A stretch of 36,950 bases of DNA. Origin: an uncultured Chloroflexales bacterium (lineage in GTDB: Bacteria; Chloroflexota; Chloroflexia; Chloroflexales; Chloroflexaceae). A model generated the notes under the pieces. The model ran no database searches. It had not been told where the DNA came from and worked only from the letters and a program-made list of their open reading frames with translations. Made by a program: the position numbers and the translations under genes. This document shows positions 16,628 to 24,685 of this stretch, piece after piece; position 1 is the first letter of the stretch, and the number at the start of each line of letters is the position of its first letter. Location: NCBI GenBank assembly GCA_937967405.1, contig CALCJV010000116.1:1-36950 (forward strand), in the 5' to 3' direction.

Positions 16628-17702
16628 GATCGTGCCGTTCCTGCTAGAATTGCTCAAGCTCATCTTTGCGATAGCTGCCGAACTCCTGCTGTACGCCGCC
16701 GATTTCGGCTTACAGTTGATCCTGCTCGTCATGCTCGTTGCCTTTGTGGGGCTGTTCCTTGCCCCCTTCGAGACGATACGTTGGTGGGTGCGCCAGCATG
16801 AGGATACGAGCGCAACTGCCGCGCAGATTCCGCAGCAGGTACAGGGCGTAGAGCAGTTCCAGCACGCGCTGGTGCCGAGCCGCGCCGATGCCGTGCTGAT
16901 CTATCTCTCTGGGATTGGCGATACGTCGGGCGATTACGAAGCCCCCAACGAGGTGCTGTTCCTCGATCAGCTGCAAGCCCGCCTGCCCACCACGTTGATT
17001 ATCCGCGATGTGTTTGCTTTTTCGGTAACCAAGCGCGGCTTGGAAAAGAGTACAGCACTAGGGCACATCTGGAGCTGGCTGCACGAACAGAAAAGCTCAC
17101 ACTCGCGCACAGCACTGCTCGGGCAGATCATCAATCTCCGCAACCTGATGCAGGTGCTCGTCTCTGCCGATCACCGCTACGGGGCGATCTACAGCTACGG
17201 CATTGCCGAGATCATTGTGCGCTATATGCTGCGGCGGGGCTACCAGCTTGGCAGTGGCGTGCCCGTGATCCTGCTCGGCTACAGTGGCGGTGGGCAAGTT
17301 GCGCTCGGTGCAGCCCGCTACATCGCCCCGACGGTGCGTGCGCCGGTGTGGGTGATTTCGATGGGCGGCGTGCTGAGTAGCGATCCGGGCTTGAACTATA
17401 TCCACGCGCTCTACCATGTCTATGGTGCAAATGACAAGGTGCATACGCTCGGCGAGCGCGTGTTTCCGGGGCGCTGGCGCATCAGCCGCAAATCGTTCTG
17501 GAACATTGCCCAGCGCGAGGGGCGCATCACTATGATTGACGTAGGCCCCATCGGGCACAATGGACCCAACGGCTATCTGGATGCTAACGCCACCCTCCCA
17601 GATGGCACGCGCTTTCTCGATAAAACCCTTGATACGATGGAGACGCTGGTGAATGCAATGCGGAATGAAGCACACGCCGCAACCCGCCCCTCCATCGCGT
17701 GA
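16617..17702 (+). CDS. Membrane-anchored alpha/beta-hydrolase-like protein
   Basis: A 361-residue protein with a long N-terminal hydrophobic region (about 7-50, two helices) and a soluble domain. VILLGYSGGGQVALGAARY (217-235) is a nucleophile elbow of the G-x-S-x-G kind with Ser223. Asp273 (YGANDKVH) and His314 (PIGHNG) come in the right order and spacing for a Ser-Asp-His triad, and LIYLSGIGDTSGDY (94-107) may form the oxyanion loop. This suggests a membrane-associated esterase, lipase or peptidase; the substrate is unknown. A frame is open from GTG 16602, but GAGGAG at 16604-16609 lies 7 nt before ATG 16617 and decides the start. It overlaps the preceding gene by 11 nt and ends 13 nt before the next. 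Confidence 0.72.
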   Translation: MPPEIVPFLLELLKLIFAIAAELLLYAADFGLQLILLVMLVAFVGLFLAPFETIRWWVRQHEDTSATAAQIPQQVQGVEQFQHALVPSRADAVLIYLSGIGDTSGDYEAPNEVLFLDQLQARLPTTLIIRDVFAFSVTKRGLEKSTALGHIWSWLHEQKSSHSRTALLGQIINLRNLMQVLVSADHRYGAIYSYGIAEIIVRYMLRRGYQLGSGVPVILLGYSGGGQVALGAARYIAPTVRAPVWVISMGGVLSSDPGLNYIHALYHVYGANDKVHTLGERVFPGRWRISRKSFWNIAQREGRITMIDVGPIGHNGPNGYLDANATLPDGTRFLDKTLDTMETLVNAMRNEAHAATRPSIA

Positions 17703-17715
17703 AAGGAGTGTCCCA

Positions 17716-19158
17716 ATGGGTGCACATCCCGCCGATCCAAGTGCCCAACACCGCGCTGCCGCCCGTGCCCAGCAGCAACGCCAACAACGCCAGCACCGCC
17801 TGCGCGAACTGGCTCAGATCACGGCATTGCAAGGTATCCCCGAAAGTGAACTCGATCACTTGATCAACCTCTGTGTGTTGCGGGCCTATCCGCCGCACGC
17901 CCCGCTTCTACGCGAACGTGAACGCAGCACGTGGCTGTTCTTGTTGCTAACCGGCACGGTCCATCTGACGGCGACCGCCCGTGATGGGCATACGCTGCTG
18001 CTAGATGTGTTGCAGCGCGGCGATTGTTTCGGCGAGGGGGTGCTGTTTGGCGATGCGTATCAGCGCATCGGGGTGCAGAGCATCTCCCCCGCACTCGTAC
18101 TCCAACTCGAACTGACCGAACTGCGTGAACTGCTCCCCTCCCTGCCACGTCTTGATGCCCGCCTGCGGGCGATCCATGCGCGTCGCCTAACACTGACCAC
18201 ACTGGCACGGGTTCCGTTATTCTGTGAGCTAGACCTGCCTGAACGCGAGAGCCTTGCCGCCCTGCTGGAGCAGCGGCATTTCCCCCGCGACACGGCAATC
18301 ATCACCCAAGATACAGCTGGCGATGCCTTCTACCTGATCGAGAATGGGCAAACGGTTGTTGAACACGATGGGATCGTGATTGCCACCCTAGGGCAAGGCG
18401 ATTTCTTTGGCGAGATGTCGCTGCTCACGCAGCAGCCGCACAATGCCACCGTGCGAGCCGTAACAAGCACCGATATACTGGTTTTGCCTGCGCCTGCCTT
18501 TCACGCCCTGCTCCAGCAACGCCCCGATCTCGCGTCCCGCTTGCAGGCGATGGTGGCCCAGCGCCGTGCGAGCACCAGCCGCAGCCTTAATCACGAGGAA
18601 CGCACGCGCCAGCTGGTCACCACCATCCAACACGGCATTCTGCGCGGACGCTACGCCCTCGTTCGCACGCCGGAGCGATGCCCGCCCGATTGCACGATCT
18701 GCGAGCAGGCCTGCTACACGCGGCACGGCAACACCCGCCTGCACCTGAACGGGGTGCAGATCGAGCAGTATGATGTGGTAGATGTCTGCCGCCAATGCGA
18801 GACCGGAGCCGAGTGTGTCGCGGCCTGCCCTGAAGATGCGATTGTCTGGAATGATCAGGGGGCCTTGATTATCACCGAGGCCTGCACTGGCTGTGGAGCC
18901 TGTATTACCGCCTGCCCCTACAATGCGGTAGACGCGGTGCGCCTCCGCCCCAAGAAAACGACCCATCCCATTATCCAATTTATAGATAGTGCCCAACAAC
19001 GGCTCGCTCCGATCATCCCGTTGCAGCCCGTGCGCCCCACCCACCGCGCCGATAAATGCGACTATTGTCATGGCTACGGCGATATGGCGTGCATCTCGGC
19101 CTGCCCCACCGGATCACTACAACTTGTGCCGGTCGAGCAGCTGATGCCGCTTGGTTAG
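17716..19158 (+). CDS. Protein with two cNMP-binding-type domains and a four-cluster ferredoxin module
   Basis: A 480-residue cytoplasmic protein that appears to join sensing to electron transfer. A charged Gln/Arg-rich N-terminus (1-30) precedes two cyclic-nucleotide-binding-type domains (about 35-155 and 165-285; FGE at 105-107 and 231-233). The C-terminal part has 16 cysteines in four groups: 322/326/329/333, 358/361/367/371, 390/393/396/400 and 448/451/459/463. This is the pattern of DmsB/NrfC-type subunits that hold four [4Fe-4S] clusters. The arginine that normally contacts the cyclic phosphate is Gln116 in the first domain (with Arg117 next to it) and His242 in the second, so ligand binding is doubtful. 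No DNA-binding helix-turn-helix is seen. ATG 17716 has AAAGGAG 7 nt upstream; a longer frame from 17653 would overlap the previous gene. Third gene of a tight operon. Confidence 0.85.
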   Translation: MGAHPADPSAQHRAAARAQQQRQQRQHRLRELAQITALQGIPESELDHLINLCVLRAYPPHAPLLRERERSTWLFLLLTGTVHLTATARDGHTLLLDVLQRGDCFGEGVLFGDAYQRIGVQSISPALVLQLELTELRELLPSLPRLDARLRAIHARRLTLTTLARVPLFCELDLPERESLAALLEQRHFPRDTAIITQDTAGDAFYLIENGQTVVEHDGIVIATLGQGDFFGEMSLLTQQPHNATVRAVTSTDILVLPAPAFHALLQQRPDLASRLQAMVAQRRASTSRSLNHEERTRQLVTTIQHGILRGRYALVRTPERCPPDCTICEQACYTRHGNTRLHLNGVQIEQYDVVDVCRQCETGAECVAACPEDAIVWNDQGALIITEACTGCGACITACPYNAVDAVRLRPKKTTHPIIQFIDSAQQRLAPIIPLQPVRPTHRADKCDYCHGYGDMACISACPTGSLQLVPVEQLMPLG

Positions 19159-19181
19159 GCCCTTGCCTGCTCACGCTTAGC

Positions 19182-19210
19182 TTGACAGCCCCTTGTGATC
19201 TTGTTATATT
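19182..19210 (+). promoter_or_regulatory. Strong sigma70-type promoter of the glycolate operon
   Basis: TTGACA (19182-19187, exact consensus) and TATATT (19205-19210, five of six bases) are separated by 17 bp. Transcription would start near 19217, about 60 nt before the first gene. This is the best-matching promoter I found in the window. Confidence 0.75.
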
Positions 19211-19277
19211 CCATAGCAGATAGCTGCAATATTGCTGTTGCCCACGCTCCACAGTAGACCAAAAGGACAAACCTATC

Positions 19278-20198
19278 ATGACAATGCATGTCGGATTTAT
19301 TGGGCTAGGCACGATTGGCGAACCAATGGCCACCAACCTGCTGGCAAAAGGGTTCCCGCTCACGATCTGCGGGCATCACAACCGCGCCCCCGTCGAACGC
19401 TTGCAGGCCGCTGGCGCACAGGTGGTTGCCGATCCGCAGGCTGTCGCCGCCGCAAGCCAGATTGTGGTGACATGCGTGCCCGATGCACCGCAAGTGCGTG
19501 AGGTGTGTTTGGGGGAACATGGGCTGGTGCACGGCGCACAGCCCGGCTTGATCGTTGTGGATTGCAGCACGATCAACCCCACCGAGTCGCGCCAGATTGC
19601 AGCGGCCCTGAGCACCCACGGGATCGCCATGCTCGATGCGCCGATCAGTGGTGGGCCGGAGCGGGCTGGGCGCGGTGAGCTGGCGATTATGGTGGGGGGC
19701 ACGCCCGAAGCCTACGCCCAAGCTGAGCCAGTCCTGCATGCGATGGGGCGCAGCGTAACCCACGTGGGCCCGAATGGGATGGGCGAGGTGATTAAGCTGG
19801 CCAACAATATGATCTGCGGCAACTTGATGATTGCCATTGCCGAAGCCATGACCCTCGCGGTGAAAGCGGGCGGCGATGCCGCCACGATCCGCGAGATCGT
19901 GTTGCAATCAGCAGGCGCAAACTTCCTGCTGGAGGCGTGGGTCAAGGATCGGCTGCTGAAAGATGACTACACGGCCGGCTTTGCCACGAGCCTGATGCAG
20001 AAGGATTTAGGAGCCGCACTCGACTCGGCCCGTGCGCTCGGTGTGCCCATGCTGATGACCGCCCTTGCCTATCAGCTGTATGAACTGGCTGAGGGTGCGG
20101 GCTATGGGCGCGAAGACTATTGTGCCGTGAGTAAAATCTACCAAGATGCCGCCAATGTCACGATTGCCACCGGCCAGCCGCGCAGGCAACCGGCGTAG
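19278..20198 (+). CDS. 3-hydroxyisobutyrate/tartronate-semialdehyde reductase-type dehydrogenase
   Basis: An NAD(P)-dependent beta-hydroxyacid dehydrogenase of 306 residues. It has the Rossmann motif GLGTIG (Gly9, 11, 14), the substrate-binding DAPISGG (120-126), the catalytic Lys173 in GEVIKLANN (169-177) and a C-terminal helical domain with FATSLMQKDL. The family includes 3-hydroxyisobutyrate dehydrogenase and tartronate semialdehyde reductase (GarR/GlxR). The following glycolate oxidase genes favour tartronate semialdehyde to glycerate, the step after two glyoxylates are joined; this is inference from context and the carboligase is not in the window. AAAGGAC lies upstream of ATG 19278; ATG 19284 is a close alternative. 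Confidence 0.88.
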   Translation: MTMHVGFIGLGTIGEPMATNLLAKGFPLTICGHHNRAPVERLQAAGAQVVADPQAVAAASQIVVTCVPDAPQVREVCLGEHGLVHGAQPGLIVVDCSTINPTESRQIAAALSTHGIAMLDAPISGGPERAGRGELAIMVGGTPEAYAQAEPVLHAMGRSVTHVGPNGMGEVIKLANNMICGNLMIAIAEAMTLAVKAGGDAATIREIVLQSAGANFLLEAWVKDRLLKDDYTAGFATSLMQKDLGAALDSARALGVPMLMTALAYQLYELAEGAGYGREDYCAVSKIYQDAANVTIATGQPRRQPA

Positions 20199-20273
20199 TT
20201 CGGCTAGGGCTGGGCGGCGGAGAACACCTGATAAATCCAATCTTTTTATCTTGACTGGAAAGAAGTAAGCCCA

Positions 20274-23030
20274 ATGAAGCAAGACCACATCGCCTTGATT
20301 GACACCTTACGCCGTGAATTGGGAGCCAATGCTGTTGTAGATAACCCCGACGCGCTGATGACCTACGACTCGGATGGCAGCGTGATGGTCAAGACCCCCC
20401 CCGATCTGGTTGTGCTACCCACCACCCCAGCCCAGATTGTGATGGCGGTGCAGCACGCCTATCGGCACAACATCCCGATTGTGCCACGCGGCGCAGGCAC
20501 AGGCTTGTCGGGGGGGGCCACACCGATGCGCGGCGGCATGGTTATTGGCACGGCGCGGATGGACAAAGTCGTGCAGGTAGATATTCCCAATCGCCGCGCC
20601 TTAGTCCAGCCCGGCGTGATTAACTTTGAACTCTCGCAGCACGTCAAATCCTACGGCTACAAGTATGCCCCCGACCCCTCCTCGCAGAAAGCCTGCACGA
20701 TTGGCGGCAACATCGCCACCAATAGCGGTGGCCCCCACTGCCTCAAGTATGGCGTAACGACGAACCACATCCTCGCGCTTGATCTGGTGCTGCACGATGG
20801 CACGCGCCTGTGGACGAGCGATGGCGTAAGTGATCGGGCTGGCTACGACTTGACTGGCGTGGTGGTTGGAAGCGAGGGGACACTGGGGCTGGTGGTACAG
20901 GCTCTGGTGCGCCTGACGCGCCTGCCCGAAGCCAAGCGTGTAGTGCTGGCCCTGTTCCCCGATGTGGTCAGTGCAAGCGAGGTGGTGAGTACCGTCGTAG
21001 GGGCGGGCTATCTGCCTACCTCGCTTGAAATGATGGATCGCAACGCCATCCGTGCCGTGAACGAAGGCTACCAGCTCGGCTTGCCGCCTGAATCGGAAGC
21101 CCTGCTGCTGATCGAGGTGGACGGTGTAGAGGATGGCTTGGATGAGCAGCTTGAGGCGATCTTGGCGATCTGCACCCAGCACGGCGCACTAGAGCTACGC
21201 CCCGCCCGCACGGAGGAGGAGCAGAACCGCGCATGGGCCGCCCGCAAGAATGCGTTCGGGGCGATTGGGCGGCTGGCTCCCGCCTACTATCTGGTGGATA
21301 CAGTTGTGCCGCGCACCCGCCTGCCGTTTATGATGGAGCAGATCGAACAGCTGGGGCGGCAGTACAACATGCCGATGGCCAATATCTTCCACGCGGGCGA
21401 CGGCAACCTGCACCCGCTCGTGCTGTACAATCCGCGTGACCCCGACGAAGTCCAACGCGCCCATGCCATCGCCGAAGCGGTGATGCGCCTGAGTATCGAA
21501 GAAGGCGGCGTAATCAGTGGCGAACACGGCATCGGCATCGAGAAGCAGAACTATATGGCGATGCTATTTAATGCAGCCGACCTGCAAGCTATGGCCGTGA
21601 TCTACGCCACCTTCAATCCGCGGGCCCAGTTCAACCCCGCCAAGATGTTCCCCAGCAATAGCGACCCGCTCAAGCTGGCCGAGCAACGCCACAGCCGGAT
21701 TACACGCAGCAGCAATACGCTCGCCGCATCCGAGCTAGGCCCACGCCTCGCAGCCGTTGTGGGGCAACGCTACCTGCACACTGGTGCAGGTGCAGCACCG
21801 TTTGCGGTACAGGGCCAAACCGCCACCTATGTAGCCGAACCCGCTGACCTTGACCAGCTCGCAACAGTGCTGTCGGTGTGTCACCGCGCTGGGGCAACGG
21901 TGGTAGCATGGGGCGGCGGCACACATCAGCAGATCGGCAACCTGATCGCCGCGCCGGATGTGATCGTCAGTACGCAACGCCTGAACCGCGTGCTCAAGTA
22001 TGAGCCGAAAGACCTGACGATCAGTGTTGAAGCAGGCATGCCAATCGCCACCCTGCAACGCCTGCTCGCCGCACAGGGGCAGATGCTGCCCTTTGAAGTA
22101 GACCAACCGGAACGCGCCACCATCGGCGGCTTGGTGGCTCTCGGCTGGACGGGCGCACGGCGCGGCTATGGCACGCTCCGCGATCTGCTGCTTGGGTTGA
22201 CGATTATCGAGGTGGACGGCACGATCATCCGCAATGGCGGCTTAGTTGTCAAGAATGTCAGTGGCTATGATCTCGTTCGGCTCTTCAATGGCAGCATGGG
22301 CACGCTCGGCATCATCGCCGCAGTTAATCTGAAAGTTTTGCCGCGCCCCGTGCACGAGTCCACGTTGCTGGCCACCTTTGCCACACCGGAAGCAGCCCTC
22401 GCCACGCTCGCCCAGATCAACGCTACTCACCTTGTGCCGACGGCTGTCGAGTACCTTGATCGGGGGGCACTGGCTCAACTTGGCAGCGTTGGCGAGGCGG
22501 CGTTGGCCGTGCGGGCCGAAGGCATGCCGGCCGCCTGCGAACGGCACATGCGTGACGTAGCCGCGCTGGCCCAGCAGCACGCCGCGCTCGAAACACGCAC
22601 CTTGACTGATGGCGACCACAACGACCACAGTGCGTTGTGGCAGGCGATTGCCAGCCTTGCCAGCACCCACGATGCCATCGGCGATATAGCCGTGCTGCGC
22701 CTGTGTGTGCCTCCGGCCGACCTGCCCGCCGCCCTTGCCCACGTGGCCGAGCTAGCCCAAACACACCGCTGCACCATCGCAAGTAGTGCCCACGCGCAGC
22801 ACGGCGTGATTCTAATGCGGGTAAGCTGTGAGCAGGCGACTTTGCATACATTGCACCGCACACTGGTGCAACGCTGGCGACATTGCCATCTGCTGGCGTG
22901 TGCGCCAGAGCGCAAGGCCGGGATTGCCGTATGGGGAGCAGAGCCGGAGGGGGCCGTGCTGATGCAGGCCCTCAAGCGGGCGTATGATCCGACCCTGCGT
23001 CTGAACCCCGGCCGTTACGTGGTATCATAG
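20274..23030 (+). CDS. Glycolate oxidase GlcD-GlcE fusion (two FAD-binding domains)
   Basis: A flavoprotein of 918 residues that oxidises glycolate to glyoxylate. Residues 1-460 are GlcD: the FAD-binding PCMH domain (PPDLVVLPTTPAQI; PRGAGTGLSGG, 71-81; GGNIATNSGGPHCLKYG, 144-160) and a C-terminal domain with HAGDGNLHP and SGEHGIG. Residues of about 510-918 form a second, GlcE-like FAD_binding_4 domain (VVAWGGGTHQQIG; SVEAGMPIATLQRLLAAQG; ATIGGLVALGWTGARRGYG) with the shorter GlcE-type end. In many bacteria these are separate proteins; here they are one frame without a stop. It follows the dehydrogenase by 75 nt and precedes glcF by 64 nt. D-lactate is a possible alternative substrate of this family. 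Confidence 0.92.
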   Translation: MKQDHIALIDTLRRELGANAVVDNPDALMTYDSDGSVMVKTPPDLVVLPTTPAQIVMAVQHAYRHNIPIVPRGAGTGLSGGATPMRGGMVIGTARMDKVVQVDIPNRRALVQPGVINFELSQHVKSYGYKYAPDPSSQKACTIGGNIATNSGGPHCLKYGVTTNHILALDLVLHDGTRLWTSDGVSDRAGYDLTGVVVGSEGTLGLVVQALVRLTRLPEAKRVVLALFPDVVSASEVVSTVVGAGYLPTSLEMMDRNAIRAVNEGYQLGLPPESEALLLIEVDGVEDGLDEQLEAILAICTQHGALELRPARTEEEQNRAWAARKNAFGAIGRLAPAYYLVDTVVPRTRLPFMMEQIEQLGRQYNMPMANIFHAGDGNLHPLVLYNPRDPDEVQRAHAIAEAVMRLSIEEGGVISGEHGIGIEKQNYMAMLFNAADLQAMAVIYATFNPRAQFNPAKMFPSNSDPLKLAEQRHSRITRSSNTLAASELGPRLAAVVGQRYLHTGAGAAPFAVQGQTATYVAEPADLDQLATVLSVCHRAGATVVAWGGGTHQQIGNLIAAPDVIVSTQRLNRVLKYEPKDLTISVEAGMPIATLQRLLAAQGQMLPFEVDQPERATIGGLVALGWTGARRGYGTLRDLLLGLTIIEVDGTIIRNGGLVVKNVSGYDLVRLFNGSMGTLGIIAAVNLKVLPRPVHESTLLATFATPEAALATLAQINATHLVPTAVEYLDRGALAQLGSVGEAALAVRAEGMPAACERHMRDVAALAQQHAALETRTLTDGDHNDHSALWQAIASLASTHDAIGDIAVLRLCVPPADLPAALAHVAELAQTHRCTIASSAHAQHGVILMRVSCEQATLHTLHRTLVQRWRHCHLLACAPERKAGIAVWGAEPEGAVLMQALKRAYDPTLRLNPGRYVVS

Positions 23031-23094
23031 GAAGAATGTAATCCGACTTAGCAATGTATCATCAATTGTCACTATTCTAGCGAGGAAGCAACGA

Positions 23095-24501
23095 ATGGCA
23101 ACGATACCTACGCCTAAGATGGCTTCGGCAAGCGAGCCAACTGCGGTTGAGCCGATCCCCTTGTTAGGCTTCAGCGATAAGGATCGCCCCACCGATGAGC
23201 TGATCAATGCCTGCGTGCACTGCGGGCTGTGCCTCTCATCGTGCCCAACCTACCGCGAAACCGGCTTGGAGATGTCCTCCCCACGTGGGCGCATCCAGTT
23301 GATGAAATCGGTCAGCGAGGGCTTAATCGGCTTGGATAGCCCCGTGTTTCAGGAGCAAATGAGCCAGTGCCTGAACTGTCGGGCGTGTGAGGCAGTGTGT
23401 CCGAGTGGCGTGCAATACGGCACGATCCTTGAAGCCAGCCGGGCCCAGATTGCCCAAGCCCGCCAGCTTCAGGAGCAAAAGCAATTGCCAGTTCGCTCCG
23501 AAACGCTGAAGGGCCGCCCGCTCTGGCAACGGAGCTTGCATCAGATTGTGTTCAATGGCTTGTTTAATGATATGCGCCAGTTCCGGGCGTTTTCGGGCTT
23601 GATGAGCCTGTACCAGCGCACGGGGGCGCAGTGGGTTGCCCGCAAAAGCGGCATTCTCAAGCTGATCCGGATGGCTGAGATGGAAACCATGCTGCCCGCG
23701 ACCAGCCGCCACTTTGTCGTGCCACAGGGGCAGGTATACAAGGCGGAGGGTGAGGCGACCTATATGGTGGCTATGCTGACGGGCTGCATCATGAGTACGG
23801 CCTTTGTGCATGTGCATGAAGCCACGATCCGCGTGTTGCAGAAGAACCACTGCGATGTTATTCTGCCGCCCAATCAGGGTTGCTGTGGCGCACTGCACGG
23901 ACATAGCGGCGATCTGGATGGGGCCCGCGATCTTGCTCGCCGCAACATCGCCGCCTTTGAGGGGCTGGGCGTAGATGCGATTATCGTGAATGCGGCCGGC
24001 TGTGGCAGCACACTCAAGGAGTATCACCACCTGCTGCACGATGATCCTGAATGGCACGCCCGCGCCGAGCGGTTTGTGGCGAAGATCAAGGATGTGCATG
24101 AGTGGCTGACGGAGATTGGGCTGAACCGCGAAGGCTTGGGCACATTGCCGATCCAAGTCACCTATCAAGAGCCGTGCCACCTTGTCCACGCGCAACGCAT
24201 TAGCACCCCGCCACGTACCCTGCTCAAAGCTATTCCGGGCTTGGAGCTACGCGAGATGGCTGAAAGCGCCCTGTGCTGTGGCAGTGCTGGCATCTACAAC
24301 ATCACCCAGCCGGAGATGGCTGCGCGGCTTGGCGAGCGCAAGATCAACCATGCGTTGCAAACTGGGGCGCAGGTGATTGTCACTGCAAACCCCGGCTGCC
24401 ACGTGCAGCTCGTAGGCGAACTGCGCCGCAAGCAACGCGACGTGCAGGTGCGCTTTATCATCGAGCTACTCGACGAGGCGTATCAGCGCGGGGCTGCCTA
24501 G
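23095..24501 (+). CDS. glcF: Glycolate oxidase iron-sulfur subunit (GlcF)
   Basis: Electron-transfer subunit of glycolate oxidase, 468 residues. An N-terminal two-cluster ferredoxin domain has Cys40/43/46/50 and Cys92/95/98/102 (both CxxCxxCxxxCP). Two cysteine-rich CCG domains follow (NQGCCGALHGH; ALCCGSAGIYN), as in GlcF, LutA and HdrB. It should pass electrons from the GlcD-GlcE flavins to quinone at the membrane. GAGGAAG precedes ATG 23095. It is the last gene of the operon; a bulged 9-bp hairpin begins 3 nt after the stop. Confidence 0.93.
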   Translation: MATIPTPKMASASEPTAVEPIPLLGFSDKDRPTDELINACVHCGLCLSSCPTYRETGLEMSSPRGRIQLMKSVSEGLIGLDSPVFQEQMSQCLNCRACEAVCPSGVQYGTILEASRAQIAQARQLQEQKQLPVRSETLKGRPLWQRSLHQIVFNGLFNDMRQFRAFSGLMSLYQRTGAQWVARKSGILKLIRMAEMETMLPATSRHFVVPQGQVYKAEGEATYMVAMLTGCIMSTAFVHVHEATIRVLQKNHCDVILPPNQGCCGALHGHSGDLDGARDLARRNIAAFEGLGVDAIIVNAAGCGSTLKEYHHLLHDDPEWHARAERFVAKIKDVHEWLTEIGLNREGLGTLPIQVTYQEPCHLVHAQRISTPPRTLLKAIPGLELREMAESALCCGSAGIYNITQPEMAARLGERKINHALQTGAQVIVTANPGCHVQLVGELRRKQRDVQVRFIIELLDEAYQRGAA

Positions 24502-24503
24502 TC

Positions 24504-24530
24504 GGTACCGCCCTAACATGGCGGCATACC
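24504..24530 (+). terminator. Hairpin after glcF
   Basis: GGTACCGCC pairs with GGCGG-ca-TACC around a 7-nt loop (9 bp with a 2-nt bulge), 3 nt after the glcF stop. No T-run follows, so efficiency is uncertain. Confidence 0.45.
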
Positions 24531-24657
24531 ACGAAGAACACGAAGGTAAACCCAGCAGGTAAACACGAATTGCAACAACATCGTTACGTCATGCGGTGTC
24601 GTGCTGTATCAGATGTGTTTCCTTTGCGTTCTTCGTGCTCTTCGTGTTCTTCGTGGT
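24528..24657. repeat. CACGAAG-type repeat with perfect 18-bp inverted arms
   Basis: The 18-bp arm at 24528-24545 (built of ACGAAG units) is perfectly complementary in reverse to 24640-24657. The right side also carries three tandem 9-bp units (TTCTTCGTG, CTCTTCGTG, TTCTTCGTG; 24629-24655). The 94 nt between the arms shows no gene. This looks like a dispersed, non-coding repeat of a kind I recall from several bacterial phyla. It separates the convergent glcF and bchL genes and could act as a two-way transcription barrier. Confidence 0.75.
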
Positions 24658-24685
24658 TTATCGTTCCCGAAAGCAGCTACGCCCC

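Noticed and set aside
17653..17715. Longer start for the sensor-ferredoxin protein
   Set aside because: It overlaps the preceding coding sequence, while AAAGGAG is ideally placed for ATG 17716.
23323..24195. Minus-strand 290-codon frame opposite glcF
   Set aside because: Antisense shadow of a gene with clear iron-sulfur motifs; no coherent domain.
24629..24655. Three 9-bp tandem units as a CRISPR or an origin repeat
   Set aside because: Too short, without spacers, and no replication gene or DnaA-box cluster nearby.
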